A stretch of DNA of 64,000 bases from CAVRTM01 sp963696105. GTDB taxonomy: Bacteria > Actinomycetota > Actinomycetes > Actinomycetales > Dermatophilaceae. Positions 33,776-40,995 of the stretch are shown here, piece after piece. The notes beneath the pieces were generated by a model. It worked only from the letters and a program-made list of their open reading frames with translations. It did no database searches and was not told where the DNA came from. Where the stretch lies: positions 1,674,001-1,738,000 of the forward strand of contig CAVOIP010000005.1 in assembly GCA_963696105.1 (NCBI GenBank). The letters run 5' to 3'. A program made the translations under genes and the position numbers. The stretch's first letter is position 1. The number at the start of each line of letters is the position of its first letter.

Positions 33776-35668
33776 GTGTCCGACCATGCCGCCGTTCCTT
33801 CTTCGCACGTGCCCGTGCACCGCGTCGTCGCCGACGTGACCGAGCGGGTCATCGCGCGCAGCCGGGAGACCCGGACCGCCTACCTGTCGCGCATCTCCCA
33901 GGCTGCCGCCGAGCGCGGTGGGCGCCCCACCCGCGCCGACCTCGGGTGCAGCAACCTGGCCCACGCCGTCGCCTCCTGCGGTGGCTCCGATCGTGTTGCG
34001 CTGGCTGGCGACTCGGCCGTGAGCATCGGGATCGTCACGTCGTACAACGACATGCTCTCGGCGCACGCGCCGTACGAGACCTACCCCCAGCAGATCAAGG
34101 CGACGGCGCGCGCCATCGGCGGGGTCGCGCGGGTGGCAGGAGGTGTCCCGGCCATGTGCGACGGGATCACGCAGGGCCGGGCCGGCATGGAGCTCAGCCT
34201 GTTCAGCCGCGACGTGATCGCGATGTCCGCCACGATCGCCCTCTCCCACGACGCGTTCGACGCGGCGCTGATGCTCGGCGTCTGCGACAAGATCGTGCCC
34301 GGCCTGGTGGCGGGCGCGCTCGCGTTCGGGCACCTGCCCACTGCGATGATCCCGGCCGGTCCGATGTCCTCCGGCCTGCCCAACGCCGAGAAGGCCGCCG
34401 TACGGCGCGCGCACGCCGAGGGCAAGGTGGGCCGCGAGGACCTGCTGGCCGCCGAGGTGGCGTCGTACCACTCGCCCGGCACCTGCACCTTCTACGGCAC
34501 CGCCAACTCCAACCAGCTGCTCATGGACGTGATGGGCCTGCACCTGCCCGGTGCCGCGTTCGTCCACCCCGACAGCCCGTTGCGTGCAGCGCTGACCGAG
34601 GCCGCCACGCGCCGGGTGGCCGAGATCGCCTCCGGCGACAACGTCTACGGCATCGGTGACATCGTCGACGAGAAGGTCGTCGTCAACGGCGTCGTGGCCC
34701 TGCTCGCCACCGGCGGCTCGACGAACCACACGATGCACCTGGTGACGATGGCCGCCGCCGCCGGGGTGCAGCTCACCTGGGAGGACTTCGACGACCTGTC
34801 GCGCGTCGTCCCGCTGCTGGCCCGCATGTACCCCAACGGCCCCGCTGACGTGAACCACTTCCACGCGGCCGGCGGCACGCCGTTCCTGGTCGGCACGCTG
34901 GTCGACGCGGGGCTGCTGCACGAGGACGTGCTCACCCTCGCCGGTCCCGGACTGAACCGCTACCGGCAGATGCCGCGTCTGGACGAGAGCGGCCGGCTCG
35001 CTTGGTGCGACGTCGATCCCGTCTCCGGCAACGCCGACGTGCTCCGCCCGGTGGCGGAGGCGTTCGAGCCCGACGGCGGCCTGCGCATGCTCAGCGGCAC
35101 CCTCGGCAACGCCGTGATGAAGGTGTCCTCGGTCGCCCGCGAGCACCGCGTGATCGAGGCGCCGGTGCGGGTGTTCACCGACCAGGTCGGCTTCCTCACC
35201 GCGTTCTCCCGGCGCGAGCTCGACCGGGACGTCGTCGTCGTCGTCCGCGACCAGGGCCCCTCGGCCAACGGGATGCCCGAGCTGCACACGCTGACACCGT
35301 CACTCGGCGTCCTGCAGAAGCGCGGCCACCAGGTCGCCCTGCTCACCGACGGCCGCATGTCCGGGGCCTCCGGCACCATCCCGGCCGCGATCCACCTGAC
35401 GCCCGAGTCGGTGCACGGGGGGCCGATCTCGCGGCTGCGGGACGGCGACGTCGTGCGGCTCGACGCCGACGCCGGCACGCTGGATGCGTTGGTGGATGCT
35501 GAGGAGTGGGAACGCCGTACGCCGGCCCCGCCGTCACGCCAGGACACCTCCGGCACCGGTCGCGAGCTGTTCGCCGCCTTCCGCCACGCCGTCGGGCGCG
35601 CCGACCAGGGCGCCCACGTCTTCGGCCCGGCCCCCACCACCGCCACCCACCTGCAGGAGACCCGATGA
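33776..35668 (+). CDS. edd: 6-phosphogluconate dehydratase
   Basis: Iron-sulfur dehydratase of the IlvD/Edd family; converts 6-phosphogluconate to 2-keto-3-deoxy-6-phosphogluconate, the first step specific to the Entner-Doudoroff pathway. The 630-residue length is that of Edd and exceeds dihydroxyacid dehydratase. Cluster Cys residues lie in GVPAMCDGITQG and in HSPGTCTFYGTANSNQ; also seen are VCDKIVPGL and the C-terminal GRMSGASGTIPAAIHL. GTG at 33776 has CGGGAGC upstream. Eda overlaps the stop (ATGA). Edd-specific features (SPGTCTFYGTANSNQ, HTMHLVTMA) support this over EC 4.2.1.9. Confidence 0.95.
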   Translation: MSDHAAVPSSHVPVHRVVADVTERVIARSRETRTAYLSRISQAAAERGGRPTRADLGCSNLAHAVASCGGSDRVALAGDSAVSIGIVTSYNDMLSAHAPYETYPQQIKATARAIGGVARVAGGVPAMCDGITQGRAGMELSLFSRDVIAMSATIALSHDAFDAALMLGVCDKIVPGLVAGALAFGHLPTAMIPAGPMSSGLPNAEKAAVRRAHAEGKVGREDLLAAEVASYHSPGTCTFYGTANSNQLLMDVMGLHLPGAAFVHPDSPLRAALTEAATRRVAEIASGDNVYGIGDIVDEKVVVNGVVALLATGGSTNHTMHLVTMAAAAGVQLTWEDFDDLSRVVPLLARMYPNGPADVNHFHAAGGTPFLVGTLVDAGLLHEDVLTLAGPGLNRYRQMPRLDESGRLAWCDVDPVSGNADVLRPVAEAFEPDGGLRMLSGTLGNAVMKVSSVAREHRVIEAPVRVFTDQVGFLTAFSRRELDRDVVVVVRDQGPSANGMPELHTLTPSLGVLQKRGHQVALLTDGRMSGASGTIPAAIHLTPESVHGGPISRLRDGDVVRLDADAGTLDALVDAEEWERRTPAPPSRQDTSGTGRELFAAFRHAVGRADQGAHVFGPAPTTATHLQETR

Positions 35669-36312
35669 GCGCCGTACCCGCCCAGCAGCTGACGGCCCGG
35701 GAGCTCCTCGCGGTCAGTCCCGTGGTGCCCGTGGTGGTCATCGACGACGTCGCGCAGGCCGTCCCGCTGGCCCGGGCGCTCGCGCGCGGTGGTGTCGGCA
35801 TCATCGAGATCACCCTGCGCACCGCTGCCGGCCTGGGGGCGATCGAGCGCGTCGCCGCCGAGGTCCCGGAGATCCTCACCGGTGCCGGCACCGTGACGAC
35901 CCCGGAGGAGGCCGGGGCCGTACGTCGCGCCGGAGCCCAGTTCATCGTCACGCCCGGCTCGCCTCCCAGGCTGCTGGAGTCGGTGCTGGACACCGGCCTC
36001 CCGGTCCTGGCCGGGTCGTCCACGCTCACCGAGATGATGCGGCTGGCCGAGCAGGGGCTCACGGCGATGAAGTTCTTCCCGGCCGAGGCGAGTGGCGGGC
36101 GCCCGTACCTCTCGGCGGTCGCCGGCCCGATGCCCGGGCTGCGGTTCTGCCCGACCGGGGGGATCTCGATGGCCAACGCTGCCGACTACCTCGCGCTGCC
36201 CAACGTCGGCTGTGTCGGTGGGTCGTGGCTGACGCCCAAGGACGCTGTGGCCGCAGGCGACTGGGCGCGCATCGAGGACCTGGCCCGGAAGGCCGCGGCC
36301 CTGCGCGGCTGA
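35665..36312 (+). CDS. eda: KDPG aldolase
   Basis: Class I aldolase splitting 2-keto-3-deoxy-6-phosphogluconate to pyruvate and glyceraldehyde-3-phosphate. The 215-residue barrel has the catalytic Glu in IIEITLRTAAG, GAGTVTTPEEAGAVRRAGAQ, the Schiff-base Lys in TAMKFFPAEASGG, and the phosphate loop CPTGGISMANAADYLALPN. ATG overlaps the edd stop, and both enzymes are consecutive steps, giving a complete edd-eda unit. Glucose-6-phosphate dehydrogenase and 6-phosphogluconolactonase are not in the window. Confidence 0.95.
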   Translation: MSAVPAQQLTARELLAVSPVVPVVVIDDVAQAVPLARALARGGVGIIEITLRTAAGLGAIERVAAEVPEILTGAGTVTTPEEAGAVRRAGAQFIVTPGSPPRLLESVLDTGLPVLAGSSTLTEMMRLAEQGLTAMKFFPAEASGGRPYLSAVAGPMPGLRFCPTGGISMANAADYLALPNVGCVGGSWLTPKDAVAAGDWARIEDLARKAAALRG

Positions 36313-36371
36313 CCGGCGCCGGCAGCGCGGCCGGCCCGAGTGGCCGGCCTTGTAGGTCGGCCTGAGTGGCC

Positions 36372-36397
36372 GGCCGGCCGGGCTCATCCGGCCGGCC
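36372..36397. terminator. 10-bp GC hairpin after eda
   Basis: GGCCGGCCGG (36372-36381), loop GCTCAT, CCGGCCGGCC (36388-36397), about 60 bases beyond the eda stop. Probably the operon terminator, possibly bidirectional. Confidence 0.6.
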
Positions 36398-36400
36398 CCG

Positions 36401-36532
36401 GGCAGGGAACAGCCCGCGAGCTCCGGCGGAAGCCGGGGTGCGATGGACGAGTCGCACATGCTCGCGGGCTGCGGTGACTGCTGTGGATTGCGGTTCACCC
36501 CTGCCGTCCGGTCTGGCGCCCGAGGGCGCCAG
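36401..36532. ncRNA. unassigned highly structured element (candidate RNA)
   Basis: Nested perfect inverted repeats: GGCAGGG (36401-36407) with CCCTGCC (36499-36505); CAGCCCGCGAG (36410-36420) with CTCGCGGGCTG (36461-36471); inside the latter CCGGC-GGAA-GCCGG (36423-36436) and GTGCGA/TCGCAC (36438-36457); GGTGA/TCACC (36473-36498); then CTGGCGCCC-GA-GGGCGCCAG (36513-36532). This gives a three-way-junction-like fold in either orientation. It lies between convergent genes, so no downstream gene explains it. The string AGCCCGCGAGC occurs in FMN riboswitches, but the rest does not match. The strand is unknown; a minus-strand promoter is proposed nearby. Confidence 0.45.
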
Positions 36533-36545
36533 GGGATTCGGCTGG

Positions 36546-36584
36546 CTAGCGCGCAGCCACCTCACACGTCCGTTGGGTATTCAC
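36546..36584 (-). CDS. 12-codon leader-peptide-like ORF
   Basis: GTG-initiated VNTQRTCEVAAR followed by TAG. GGGAGGTGG (36601-36593) is a strong ribosome binding site 8 bases before the start, and a promoter-like TTGCCG-17-TACGGT lies further upstream. The structured element begins 14 bases after the stop in the same orientation. Layout resembles an attenuator leader, but no structural gene follows. No similarity recognised. Confidence 0.35.
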   Translation of the reverse strand: MNTQRTCEVAAR

Positions 36585-36616
36585 TAGGCGGACCACCTCC
36601 CTTCTTGTGTACCCGC

Positions 36617-36645
36617 ACCGTATGTCGCAGATGTGCGCGCGGCAA
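36617..36645 (-). promoter_or_regulatory. candidate minus-strand promoter
   Basis: TTGCCG (36645-36640), 17-base spacer, TACGGT (36622-36617). Transcription would begin near 36610 and run through the short ORF and the structured element. The spacer contains the reverse complement of TGTCGCAGATGTG, a 13-mer nearly repeated at 40695. Confidence 0.4.
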
Positions 36646-36779
36646 CTGGTATCGCCCAGGGCGAACACCGTTGCGTCTGCACGGGGTACGAGGAGGCGGC
36701 CGGCCCGTCGCCCAGCGAGGGAGAGGCTGGGGCGGGCCGGCCGCGGGCGACGCCGCCGGGAGGGGGGTCGGGGCGCCGC

Positions 36780-36801
36780 GCACACCTCCGGGGAGGTGTG
36801 C
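36780..36801 (-). terminator. terminator hairpin after the nitroreductase gene
   Basis: GCACACCTCC (36780-36789), GG, GGAGGTGTGC (36792-36801), 11 bases past the nitroreductase stop at 36813. A second 12-bp repeat, GCGGCCGGCCCG / CGGGCCGGCCGC at 36696-36707 and 36733-36744, follows. Confidence 0.65.
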
Positions 36802-36812
36802 GGCCAGAAGGT

Positions 36813-37463
36813 TCAGACGGTCGTGACGACCTCGTCGTAGTCCAGGCGGGGCAGGCGGTCCATCCAGGCCGACTCGCCCGGCTTGCCGATGTTCACCACG
36901 GACAGGACCCGGTGCTCGCCGTCGGGGAAGAACTCGCGGTTGAGCGCCTCGGCGTCGTAACCGGTCATCGGGCCGGCGGCCAGGCCCGCGGCGCGCACGG
37001 CCAGGATGAAGTAGGCCACCTGCAGCGTGCCGTTGAGCGTGGCGCTCTCGGCGCGCATCGCGTCGTCGGCGGCGAACAGGTCACGGGCGCCCGGGAAGTG
37101 CGGGAAGGTGCGCGGGAACTCGTCGTGGAAGGCGTGGTCGGCGGCGAGGATGGCGACGAGCGGGGCAGCGGCGGTCTTGGCCTTGTTGCCCCCGGCCATC
37201 GTCTCCACGAGGCGGGCACGGGCCTCCTGGCTGCGCACCAGCACGATCCGCAGCGGCTGGTTGTTCATCGAGGTGGGGGCCCACTTGGCGAGGTCGTAGA
37301 TCGCGCGGACCTGCTCCTCGGACACCGGCTCGTCAGTGAAGGTGTTGGCGGTGCGGGCCTCCCGGAACAGCAGGTCCTGGGCCTCGGGTCAGAGCACGAG
37401 CTCCGTGCGGAACTGGGCCTCGAGGTCCTGCAGGTCGTTCTGGGTGTCGGGGTGCGTCGTCAT
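36813..37463 (-). pseudogene. nitroreductase (RutE/malonic semialdehyde reductase-like) with in-frame stop
   Basis: FMN-dependent NAD(P)H oxidoreductase of the nitroreductase family. From ATG 37463 the frame reads MTTHPDTQNDLQDLEAQFRT then ELVL, a TGA at 37391-37389, and PEAQDLLFREARTANTFTDE, VSEEQVRAIYDLAKWAPTS, SMNNQPLRIVLVRS and the C-terminal RLDYDEVVTTV. The total of 216 codons including the stop fits the 195-200-residue family. The stop precedes the conserved FMN-binding REARTANTF segment. A GTG restart at 37325 would lose that segment, so a functional product is doubtful. The upstream operator palindrome is intact. A base error at the stop is an equal possibility. Confidence 0.75.
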
Positions 37464-37464
37464 G

Positions 37465-37486
37465 GGTGGTTGAACAGTCAACCACC
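37465..37486 (-). promoter_or_regulatory. 22-bp palindromic operator before the nitroreductase gene
   Basis: GGTGGTTGA-ACAG-TCAACCACC, a perfect 9-bp inverted repeat ending one base before the ATG at 37463. Inner TTGA...TCAA is typical of MarR/HxlR-type operators. No such regulator adjoins it; the only MarR gene in the window is at 25843. Confidence 0.6.
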
Positions 37487-37517
37487 GGTGTCCATTCCCA
37501 CCCGGAGGTGGCCTGCG

Positions 37518-38228
37518 TCACACCGGCCGGACGGACGCCGCATCCACCGCCAGCCAGATCGCCTCGGCCTGCCCGAGCAGGCGGCCGGCGGCGTCGTACA
37601 GGCAGGTGGCGCTGAGGAACTTGCGGCCGGAGTGCCCGCGCGGCCACGCCAGCACGACGTGCGGCTCACCGACGGCCGGCAGGTCGTGCACCCGCGCGGT
37701 CATCGTGCCGAGCACCATCTCGCGCCCGGCGATGCCCGACGCCCAGCCGCCGGGGCAGTCCAGCGCGGCCCACACCATCTCCGGCGTGGACTCGGCGGGC
37801 GTCCAGGCCGCGGCCCGCAGCGTGTCCGAGCCCGGCAGCAGGCCGGTGCGCAGGCACAGCGCGTCGGCCGGGTCGCGTCCGGTGCCGCAGGCGAAGCAGG
37901 TGGGGAAGGGGTGGCTGACGAGCCCCTCGTACGACGCGCCGGCCGCCTCGGCGACGGCATGGGGCACCGGCGCGGGCAGGCGGGTCTCGTCCAGCGGCTC
38001 GGCCGAGATGGCCGAGGCCACCAGGGTGCTGCCGTCCCAGATCTCCACGGTGCCGTCGTCGGCGCGTGCGACGTCCATCTCGACGTCCAGCGGCGGCGGG
38101 GTGCGCAGGCGGACCGTCACGGTGGCGTCCGGGTCGACCAGCTGAGCCAGGTGCCCGCTGGTCCAGCCGCCGTTGCCGGACGACGGCGGACCGCAGAAGC
38201 GGGCGGGGACCAGGAAGGACTCGTTCAC
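37518..38228 (-). CDS. conserved hypothetical protein, hotdog/thioesterase-like
   Basis: A 236-residue actinobacterial protein. The C-terminal half has the family block FPTCFACGTGRDPADALCLR, then WAALDCPGGWA, and a closing GRKFLSATCLYDAAGRLLGQ with AEAIWLAV, which is the pattern of a hotdog-fold thioesterase-like family. No catalytic residue can be assigned with confidence; the CFACG Cys pair might bind metal. GTG at 38228 (VNESFLVPARFCGPPSSGNG) is used because the N-terminus is conserved in character; a longer frame exists upstream. Function unknown. Confidence 0.7.
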   Translation of the reverse strand: MNESFLVPARFCGPPSSGNGGWTSGHLAQLVDPDATVTVRLRTPPPLDVEMDVARADDGTVEIWDGSTLVASAISAEPLDETRLPAPVPHAVAEAAGASYEGLVSHPFPTCFACGTGRDPADALCLRTGLLPGSDTLRAAAWTPAESTPEMVWAALDCPGGWASGIAGREMVLGTMTARVHDLPAVGEPHVVLAWPRGHSGRKFLSATCLYDAAGRLLGQAEAIWLAVDAASVRPV

Positions 38229-38410
38229 CGCGGCACCGTAGCGCGCGCCGTCCCCGGTTCCGGAGCCCGGGACCCGCGGTGCCGGGCGGGACACGTCGGC
38301 ACCCGACCCGTCAATCGGCGGGTTCGGGTCTGGGGAAAAGGGGCGATCGGCCGGGGGATGTGCGGGGCCTCGGGGCGCCCCTGGCATGAAAGCCGCTCCG
38401 AGGAGCCCGG

Positions 38411-38482
38411 GTCAAGGCGACGTACGACCCGGACAACGTGTTCCACCGGACGGCCAACATCCGCCCCGCCGTGCTCGCGTGA
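38411..38482 (+). pseudogene. C-terminal remnant of a BBE-type FAD-linked oxidase
   Basis: VKATYDPDNVFHRTANIRPA then VLA and a stop, 23 residues. The pattern KAxYDPxNVFxxxxNIxP is the C-terminal end of berberine-bridge-enzyme-like FAD oxidases. No start, signal or FAD domain is upstream within the 180-base gap, so only the end of a gene remains. It lies between the hotdog protein start and the photolyase stop. Confidence 0.6.
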
Positions 38483-38512
38483 GCGGCCCCGGCTCGTCAC
38501 GAGGGGTTCGGC

Positions 38513-39883
38513 TCAGTCCCTCGCGGCGGCGTAGCGCTCGAGGGCCACCTCGCGCTCGTGGGCGTGGTCGACGACGGGCTCGGGATAGCCCTGGGCGTAG
38601 CCGTCCAGCACCTTCCACGGCTCGTGCACCGCGGCCCCGGCGATGTGCGCCAGCTCGGGGACGTAGCGGCGGACGTAGTCGCCGGCGGGGTCGAACCGGC
38701 GCCCCTGTGTGACGGGGTTGAAGATGCGGAAGTACGGCGACGCGTCGGTGCCGGTGCCGGCCACCCACTGCCAGCCGTGGTTGTTGGAGGCGATGTCGCC
38801 GTCGCGCAGGTGGCGCAGGAAGTGCCGCGCGCCGTGCGGCCACCAGATGTGCAGGTCCTTGACCAGGAAGCTGGCCACGATCATCCGCACCCGGTTGTGG
38901 ACCCATCCCTCGGCCAGCAGCTGGCGCATGCCGGCATCCACGAACGGGAAGCCGGTGCGCCCCTGCTGCCACGCCTCGAGCAGCTCCGGGTGCTCCGCCG
39001 GGTCGTCGTACGCCATCGACCGGAGCTCCTGCTTGAGGTCGCCCCACGCCGAGTCGGGCCGGTGCCACAGCACGTCGGCGTAGAACTCACGCCAGGCCAG
39101 CTCGGTGGCGAACGTCGTGGGGCCCTTGCCGCGGGAGCCGGGGTGCGCGGCGAGGTCGGCCAGCAGGGTGCGCGGGTGGATCTCGCCGTACTTCAGGGAC
39201 GCCGACAGCTGGGAGGTGCCGAACAGGTCCGGCCGGTCCCGACGCTCGGCGTAGTCCTCGATGCCCTCGTCGAGGAACTCGTGCCAGCACGCCAGCGCGG
39301 CCGGCTCACCCGCCTGCGGCAGGTCGGGCACACCGTCACCGACCTCGGGGAGCTCCTCGGAGTCGACCCCGCGGGCCCAGCGCAGGTCGCGCGGCACGGC
39401 GGCCGGACGCGGCCAGCCGTGCGCCCGCCAGGCGCGCGCGAAGGGGGTGAACACCTGGTACGGCGTGCCGCCGCCGGTCGTCAGCGTGCCCGGGCCCACG
39501 GCGTACGGCGTGCCGGTGGCCACCAGGGCGACGTCGTTCCGGCCCAGCGCGTCCCGGACCCGCTCGTCGCGGCGGCGGCCGAAGGGCGTGGACTCGGCGC
39601 TGATGTGGACGGTGGTCGCGCCGACCTCCCGAGCGAGCTGGGGCAGCAGGGTCGTCGGCGAGCCGTGCCGGATGACCAGCGCCCCGTCGTACTGCTCGTG
39701 CAGCGTCCGCAGCGACTCCCTCAGCCACGCGCGCCGCGACGGCCCGGCCGGGTCCCACAGCCGCGGGTCGAGGATGAACAGCGGCAGGACCGAGCCGCCG
39801 GCCGCAGCCTTGGAAGCGGCGACGAGGGCGGGGTGGTCGGCCAGCCTGAGGTCGCGCCGCAGCCAGAGGAGGGAGTCGGGCAC
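38513..39883 (-). CDS. phrB: deoxyribodipyrimidine photolyase
   Basis: Light-dependent CPD repair enzyme with FAD and an antenna cofactor, 456 residues. The N-terminal antenna domain opens SLLWLRRDLRLADHPALVAA. The FAD domain has TSQLSASLKYGEIHPRTLL, ELAWREFYADVLWHRPDS, and the catalytic region FPFVDAGMRQLLAEGWVHNR then VRMIVASFLVKDLHIWW. The FAD-binding NNHGWQW lies in DIASNNHGWQWVAGTGTD. GTG at 39883 follows TAGCCT (39896-39891) by 7 nt, so the mRNA is probably leaderless; its promoter overlaps the dtxR start region on the other strand. This is a class I CPD photolyase by motif. Confidence 0.95.
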   Translation of the reverse strand: MPDSLLWLRRDLRLADHPALVAASKAAAGGSVLPLFILDPRLWDPAGPSRRAWLRESLRTLHEQYDGALVIRHGSPTTLLPQLAREVGATTVHISAESTPFGRRRDERVRDALGRNDVALVATGTPYAVGPGTLTTGGGTPYQVFTPFARAWRAHGWPRPAAVPRDLRWARGVDSEELPEVGDGVPDLPQAGEPAALACWHEFLDEGIEDYAERRDRPDLFGTSQLSASLKYGEIHPRTLLADLAAHPGSRGKGPTTFATELAWREFYADVLWHRPDSAWGDLKQELRSMAYDDPAEHPELLEAWQQGRTGFPFVDAGMRQLLAEGWVHNRVRMIVASFLVKDLHIWWPHGARHFLRHLRDGDIASNNHGWQWVAGTGTDASPYFRIFNPVTQGRRFDPAGDYVRRYVPELAHIAGAAVHEPWKVLDGYAQGYPEPVVDHAHEREVALERYAAARD

Positions 39884-39902
39884 AGGTGAGAGGCTATGCC
39901 AC

Positions 39903-40598
39903 GTGACCGACCTCATCGACACCACCGAGATGTACCTCCGGACCATCTTCGAGCTGGAGGAAGAGGGCATCGTGCCGCTGCGGGCCCGGATCGCCGAGCG
40001 CCTGGGTCACTCCGGTCCGACGGTGAGCCAGACGGTCGCGCGGATGCAGCGCGACGGTCTGCTGAGCCTGGCCGGCGACCGGCACCTGGAGCTGTCGGCG
40101 CAGGGGCGCCAGATCGCCACCCGCGTCATGCGCAAGCACCGGCTCGCCGAGCGGCTGCTGCTCGACGTCGTCGGCCTGGAGTGGGAGTACGTCCACGAGG
40201 AGGCGTGCCGGTGGGAGCACGTGATGAGCGAGCGGGTCGAGCGCAAGATCCTGACGCTGATCGGCGAGCACCGCGAGAGCCCTTACGGCAACCCGATCCC
40301 GGGGCTGGACGAGCTCGGTGAGGAGCCGAACGAGGCGTTCCGCCTCGGCGTGACCAGCCTGCTCGAGCTGGCGGGGGACACCCCGGCCGTCGTGGTGGTG
40401 CGGCGCATCGGTGAGCCGGCGCAGGTCGACCACGAGGCGCTGAGCCTGCTGACCGTGGCGGGGCTGCTGCCCGGGCAGCGCGTGCGGGTGCGCCGTGACG
40501 ACTCCCGCGTCATCGTCACCCGCGCCGGCGCCGAGGAGGCCGGGGGCGTCTCGCTGCCGGCCGACGTCGCGGCACACGTGTTCGCCGCCCGCGACTGA
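39903..40598 (+). CDS. dtxR: DtxR-family iron-dependent repressor
   Basis: Metal-activated DNA-binding regulator of iron (or manganese) homeostasis, 231 residues. The HTH reads RARIAERLGHSGPTVSQTVA with RMQRDGL; metal ligands are in MRKHRLAERLLLD and VHEEACRWEHVMS (Cys, Glu, His), and the third SH3-like domain begins after SPYGNPIPGLDELGEEPNEA. The sequence is unusually close to Corynebacterium DtxR along its whole length. GTG at 39903 is the start. It is divergent from phrB with only 19 bases between the two start codons, so the promoters must overlap. Confidence 0.95.
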   Translation: MTDLIDTTEMYLRTIFELEEEGIVPLRARIAERLGHSGPTVSQTVARMQRDGLLSLAGDRHLELSAQGRQIATRVMRKHRLAERLLLDVVGLEWEYVHEEACRWEHVMSERVERKILTLIGEHRESPYGNPIPGLDELGEEPNEAFRLGVTSLLELAGDTPAVVVVRRIGEPAQVDHEALSLLTVAGLLPGQRVRVRRDDSRVIVTRAGAEEAGGVSLPADVAAHVFAARD

Positions 40599-40705
40599 CC
40601 CCGGCGTCGTCGCTCCCAGCGCGCGTCGGCTCGGCGCCGGGCGTCGCCGCCGCGCAAGGCCCTCGAAGGACGTGGCGATTTCCACAGGGCGGTGTGTCGC
40701 AAATG

Positions 40706-40733
40706 TGACTTAGTACCCGCTCGTGTGTACGGT
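40706..40733 (+). promoter_or_regulatory. candidate promoter of the riboswitch-NlpC/P60 unit
   Basis: TGACTT (40706-40711), 16-base spacer, TACGGT (40728-40733). The motif TGTCGCAAATGTG (40695-40707) overlaps the -35 and recurs as TGTCGCAGATGTG at 36623. Confidence 0.4.
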
Positions 40734-40772
40734 AATCCTGCCTTCCGGCCTCGGGGGGCTCCTGACGTGGTT

Positions 40773-40976
40773 CGCCTAGTCCTGTCACCACGCCCCGGAC
40801 AGCTCGCACATCCGCTTGGCAGGAGCGGGGGACCCACTTCCGGGGCGTCGTACGACGCTCCTTGGGGTGAAGCCCACACGCAGGTCGGCAGCCGGACACC
40901 GTTGTGTCCCAAGCCGGTTCGCGCGTGGGCCGGGTGCATACCTCCCACCCGAACCCGACAGCTCACCTCGTAGGCG
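40773..40976 (+). ncRNA. c-di-AMP (ydaO/yuaA) riboswitch
   Basis: Signature elements in order: CGCCTA (40773-40778) pairing with TAGGCG (40971-40976); CCGCTTGGCAGGAGCGGGGG near 40812-40831; GGGGTGAAGCCC near 40862-40874; and the 3' block CCCGAACCCGACAGCTCACC near 40948-40967 followed by TCGTAGGCG. These match the ydaO class, which senses cyclic di-AMP and controls cell-wall hydrolases such as RpfA and NlpC/P60 in actinobacteria. The target starts 20 bases downstream. Confidence 0.85.
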
Positions 40977-40995
40977 TCTGGAGAGGTCCATACAC

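Noticed and set aside
36401..36532. Structured segment as an FMN riboswitch
   Set aside because: Only AGCCCGCGAGC is shared; the GGTGAAATTCC and GGCGGT blocks are missing and no riboflavin gene follows.
37389..37391. TGA in the nitroreductase as a selenocysteine codon
   Set aside because: No SECIS-like hairpin noted after it, no selenoprotein family of this kind, and the position is not a conserved Cys.
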